Below, piece by piece: positions 60,271-64,000 of a DNA stretch of 64,000 nucleotides; position 1 is the stretch's first letter; each line of letters starts with the position of its first letter. Source of the stretch: Sebastes aleutianus (Eukaryota; Chordata; Actinopteri; Perciformes; Sebastidae). Location: positions 13,594,960 to 13,658,959 of the forward strand of contig CAKAKS010000062.1 in NCBI GenBank assembly GCA_916700875.1, read 5' to 3'. The notes below the pieces were generated by a model. That model saw only the letters and a list, made by a program, of their open reading frames with translations, had not been told where the DNA came from and ran no database searches. A program made the translations under genes and the position numbers.

Positions 60271-61130
60271 TTTGTGTATATAAGCAGCCAAATAAACCTA
60301 ACGAGCTTCTATTTTTTTTATCATAAAAGACAATACAGATTAGCACAGATAATAATGCACTATACTAATTTTTAACAGTCTCTTCTGCACTATATTCACG
60401 TTTTTAATAGTCGTGTTTCACAGCTGTTACCCTGCACTATATTCAGTTTTAACAGTTTTTCTTCATCTCCTTGTATTTTTATATCTGGTATATTTTTTTG
60501 TACTTTGCACTAACTAACTTTCTTTACTGCCTTTTTACTAATATGTTTTGCACTATGGAACTGTGATGCTGGAAACTTGAATTTCCCTCAGGATCAATAG
60601 AGTTACTATCTATCTATCTGTCTATCTATCTATCTATCTATCTATCTAATACTTTAATTATCAAATCTGGTTTTGAAATTATTTGGGAATGGCTGAACTG
60701 TTTCAAGAGCAGACAAGGTTGGAAAAAATTGTATTTTTTTTTCATATTTTTATGAGATAATAGAACCTTGAATTAAAAAGAAACATCAGTATGTCGGTGA
60801 TTTGTCTACCCTCCTTCTCAAACAATCTGACTTGGATCTATGAGTAAAAATAAATGATATATACTTTGTGTATATTAGCAGCCGATTAAACCTACTGAGC
60901 TTTATTTTTTAACATAATAGAAAATACTTTAATGATCAAATCTGGTTTTGAAATTATTTGGGAATGGCTGGGCTGTTTCAAAAGCAGACAAGGTTGGAAA
61001 AAATTATATATTTTTTCATATTTTTTTGAAATAATAGAGGCCTGAATTTAAAAAAAAAAAAAACATCAGTATGTCAGTGATTTGTCTACCCTCCTTCTCA
61101 AACAATCTGACTTGGGTCTATGAGTAAAAC
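60271..61130. repeat. tandem duplication split by a LINE insertion
   Basis: The segment TTTGTGTATATAAGCAGCC through CAAACAATCTGACTTGG occurs twice: 60271-60336 joined to 60648-60864, and 60865-61130. The first copy is interrupted by 60337-60647. Confidence 0.85.
60337..60647 (+). mobile_element. truncated LINE insertion with AATAC target duplication
   Basis: Holds a LINE 3' end (TGCACTATATTCAG, CAGGATCAATAGAG) finishing in (TATC)n, flanked by AATAC at 60332-60336 and 60648-60652. The second tandem copy (near 60923) lacks it and shows the pre-insertion site. A relative lies inverted at 30860-31065. Confidence 0.7.
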
Positions 61131-61136
61131 TAAAAT

Positions 61137-61210
61137 AAATTATATATAAATAAATTCTCAGATTTTATTCAGCTATGAATAAAATCTGAGAATTTATTTA
61201 TATATAATTT
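61137..61210. repeat. perfect 35-bp palindrome with 4-nt loop
   Basis: Arms 61137-61171 and 61176-61210 are perfect reverse complements (core AATTCTCAGATTTTATTCA) around GCTA. AT-rich, non-coding. Confidence 0.92.
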
Positions 61211-61477
61211 AAATTCGAAAATATATATTTAATTTAAATACAAAAATATATATTATTTATTTTTGTGTACTATTTTTGTAGCATATCAGGAGAAACTGAG
61301 TTTTTCTTGGGCATCCTAAAAAAGTAATGGAGAAACAAAGTCTGGGTAACACCTGGAGAAAGTGGTTAGCTTTTACCACGACTGTCAGTAGAGGAATACT
61401 TATTATATCTCATGATGACTGGGGCATCTTTATGCCACCAGACCCAGCAGTGCAACCTTAAAATGGCAGACAGACAG

Positions 61478-61605
61478 CGAGTCCATCAATCAACTTCACT
61501 CAGGTCAGCTGACAGATAATTAGCCTGCTCTGGCCACTAATCAGCAAACTAATGAGTTTGTCTCAGGCCATCCTCGCAGCCCTCATCCCTCTGATTCAGT
61601 TCTGC
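61478..61605. repeat. inverted partner of 21711-21840
   Basis: GTCAGCTGACAGATAATTAG, CTAATCAGCAAACTAATGAG and TCCCTCTGATTCAGTTCTGC are reverse complements of bases in 21711-21830 with few differences. Both copies end next to TA-rich sequence, which suggests a transposon end. Confidence 0.75.
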
Positions 61606-63310
61606 TCATCCCATGAACCTATATATGTATATATACGTGTATGGTTAGAGGAAATATCATTGGACGGTTTTTCATATTGTGTGCGTAAATTCATTTTATT
61701 TTATTCAGTTTCAAATTGACTGATTGGGAAATGTAAGCAGCAGGAAGTGTCTATGTGAACAGAAGAGCTGGACAAAGTTTGCAAAGTGAATCTTCTCTCT
61801 GAGGTGCTGCTTTCATACACATTTATTAAGGAACTATCTATGTAAGCACCATTTACTGAGTTAAAAAAACAAAAGCACCTTGTTTTAAGCTTCAGGACAC
61901 CAAAGGACAATAAGATGACAATTATCAGTCAACAGTTGAGCTTTTTCATGAACTGACTCTGTCCTTTTAAACCAGTGTAATACGTGTTATAGATTCCCTG
62001 TTCATGTCACTATTTTTGACAATATATTGTGAAGTGAAGGAAAGACTTTTACATTTTCATGATCAACTGCTATCAATCACAGCTGTCTGATCGCATACTG
62101 TGTGATCAAACTACTTACTGAAACACCACCAGTTTTCAAACCTTGAAGTACAATTTATTTAATACATTTTTTGACCTTTAAGGGATTTACACAAAATTAT
62201 TTAGGAAACTCTTCATGAACAGGTTTTAATTTGCTCATATCCTGCTGGCAAAGTCAACAATCCTTATTCTGCTTTAAATAAGATGTACTTTTATTCAGTG
62301 ACCCTAGCTCAGTCTCGGTATCCAACTAATTCACATCTGAATTCAACTTTATTATTCAATTGTTGCATGCTGGTCTCTTGTTATATCACAATTCATCCTT
62401 CACTTCCATCTATTCTTTTACGTCCTCCTGGGACCCCAAATTTTAAAACTGCTGCTCTAGACAGCAACTCATTACAAGCACCATTGGATAAACATGTACA
62501 AGAAAGTATGAATTTAGAATTTGCTGTGCAATTATTATCTGTAGTGTCAAATAGTGTTTACATTTTAATTCCAATTATGAAGGTTTGGCTTTATGTCAAT
62601 GTAATATACATTATTAGAAGTATGTGTGAAATGTGACTTTCCAAAAAGATATTTTTAGTGTTTCAAAAGAGGATATTTAGCCACATCGTTGTCACATAAG
62701 ATCTTTCTTACACTCTTTTAAACAAGAATATCTACATGAACAAGACACAATCTCAAATAAGTTGCAGCTATTTGCTCTTTTCTGGACATGATGTCAAATC
62801 CATTTAATGAAAAATGTAAAATAAAATACAGAAAAGTTAGTTTGAAATATCCTAATGTTTAATGAAAGGGTGATGTACTGATCAGCAAGAAAGGGGTACA
62901 GTAAAACTACGAAGGGGAAAGGGGAAAGAGCTCGGTACTCAAAACATGACGGTCCGTTTCAACAGCGATACAATTCAATCCAGAAGAGCTGCTGCCGTAC
63001 CCTTGTGCACTTGTGTCAAGGATGCAGGTGGAGGGCGCAGGGGAGGAGGCGCAAGGGTACTACGGAGATAAGTGTGCTGTTGTTGTCACATAGAAGTAAA
63101 GAAAATGTAAGGGAAAAAACAATTCCTTCTAGTTTTAACTATATCCCTCTGATCAAAGTTCATAATGGAAGCACCCACCACGTGTGAGGAGCTAACTGCT
63201 GGCCCTGATCGTGACTTCCACTTTTCTTACATCTGGGGGTGGGTAGGTTCTGTTTTTTTGTTTGTTTTTTCCTTTTTTCTCTTGGTTCTTAAACCCTCTT
63301 CAGAGTGCAC
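61606..63310. other. no supported gene; includes probable tmem11 3' UTR
   Basis: No exon with recognisable product. The part nearest 63310 is presumably 3' UTR of tmem11 (minus strand), but its end cannot be fixed. Confidence 0.45.
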
Positions 63311-63827
63311 TCATATCGCATAGAGTTCGTAGATCTTCTTGGCGCAATACGCCAGGGCAGCCAGTGCTATCGTATTATGGAGTCTCTTTCTGTGGACATC
63401 ATCCCTGCGTACCAATACCACGGGCGTCGAGGAGGTGAGTGTATGCAGGGGCAGCCGCGAGAGTTTTTGGCTGTCGTATTCCACCTGGTACTTGCAGCAG
63501 GGGTCAAATTGCCACGAAATCCCATAGAGGGCGGAGCAGGCCACACTGAGGGCGCCAGCGGGCAACGCCACATAGCGCGAGTACTCAACGGGCAGTGAAA
63601 GCGGCGTCAGGAGGCAAGCGGTGCCTGACAACACGGCGGTCTTGTGCAGGCAGTTGCCCACGGTAATCCAACGGGCCGTTTCATCTCCGATGCGTGTGGG
63701 CTCAATGATAATGTATTTATACTGGGCCTCCAGTGCCTGCTCCAACTCATACTCAAACTGGTCCTGCGCATGCTCCCCGTTGTAGATCTCGTGCACAATG
63801 TAGCAGTCTGTCGCCGCCATCACTCCC
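63311..63827 (-). CDS. tmem11: Transmembrane protein 11 (mitochondrial), last exon; 5' exon beyond right edge
   Basis: Inner mitochondrial membrane protein (PMI in flies) needed for cristae shape and associated with MICOS. The exon begins after acceptor GAACAG at 63828 and codes for ATDCYIVHEIYNGEHAQDQF through KKIYELYAI with stop at 63311-63313. Two membrane segments lie around TAVLSGTACLLTPLSLP and VALPAGALSVACSALYGI; the conserved HTLTSSTPVVLVRRDD follows. An in-frame ATG at 63820 (MAATDCY) exists, but the exon starts with the last base of a split codon, and the human gene as I recall has a short first exon, so the true start is probably outside the window. Confidence 0.96.
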
Positions 63828-64000
63828 CTGTTCAGAAAGAGAAAAAACGGCAAGGAACAGTGAGAGAAAGGATAGAAAGGAGAGTAACAAGACTCGATAC
63901 ATCCAACTCTGGTGTGCCTGAACCAACGTGCCCATTTTTCATGGGCCTGTGAATATTTTTTTGTCTACAGTCGCTCAGACAAACTGGTTATTTTACCCAA

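Noticed and set aside
1..64000. CRISPR arrays, tRNA or rRNA genes, prophage-like clusters
   Set aside because: No evenly spaced short direct repeats, no cloverleaf-like or rRNA sequence and no prokaryotic coding density were seen.

Overview
This window is nuclear DNA from a ray-finned fish, most likely a percomorph-type teleost. The genes are multi-exon with GT-AG introns, and all five recognisable proteins are vertebrate orthologues. The non-coding part is full of short DNA-transposon relics, LINE 3' tails ending in ATCT repeats, and a Tc1-like transposon. I found no prokaryotic genes, no CRISPR array, no viral genes and no tRNA or rRNA gene. I also found no sign of a wholly new multi-gene system. 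What stands out is microexon splicing in one gene and several rearrangement scars.

Layout from left to right: (1) 1-18704, minus strand: the 5' half of mapk8ip3 (JIP3, a JNK/kinesin scaffold). Fourteen exons were reconstructed, four of them microexons of 11-24 nt; the gene runs off the left edge. (2) 18705-19440: its promoter side, with a perfect CRE. (3) 19440-25750: intergenic and repeat-rich, holding a 1634-bp Tc1-like transposon (22052-23685) with a broken transposase. (4) 25755-32782, minus strand: jpt2 (Jupiter microtubule-associated homolog 2), five coding exons, with a duplicated block in intron 1. (5) 32783-36475: the divergent jpt2/cramp1 spacer, with a patchwork insertion and a CCAAT-rich promoter-like block. 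(6) 36476-51424, plus strand: cramp1, a SANT-domain chromatin regulator, twenty coding exons, about 1182 residues. (7) 54388-60165, minus strand: dhrs7b, a membrane-anchored short-chain dehydrogenase, six coding exons, convergent with cramp1. (8) 63311-63827, minus strand: the last exon of tmem11, a mitochondrial inner-membrane protein; its first exon lies beyond the right edge.

The genes act in unrelated processes (axonal transport/JNK signalling, calcium signalling, chromatin, ether-lipid synthesis, cristae shape) and do not form an operon-like unit. From memory, mapk8ip3-jpt2-cramp1 are neighbours on human 16p13.3 and DHRS7B-TMEM11 are neighbours on human 17p11.2, so the window joins two blocks that are separate in human. 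Exon boundaries were set by hand from splice consensus, reading frame and recalled orthologues; no alignment was run.
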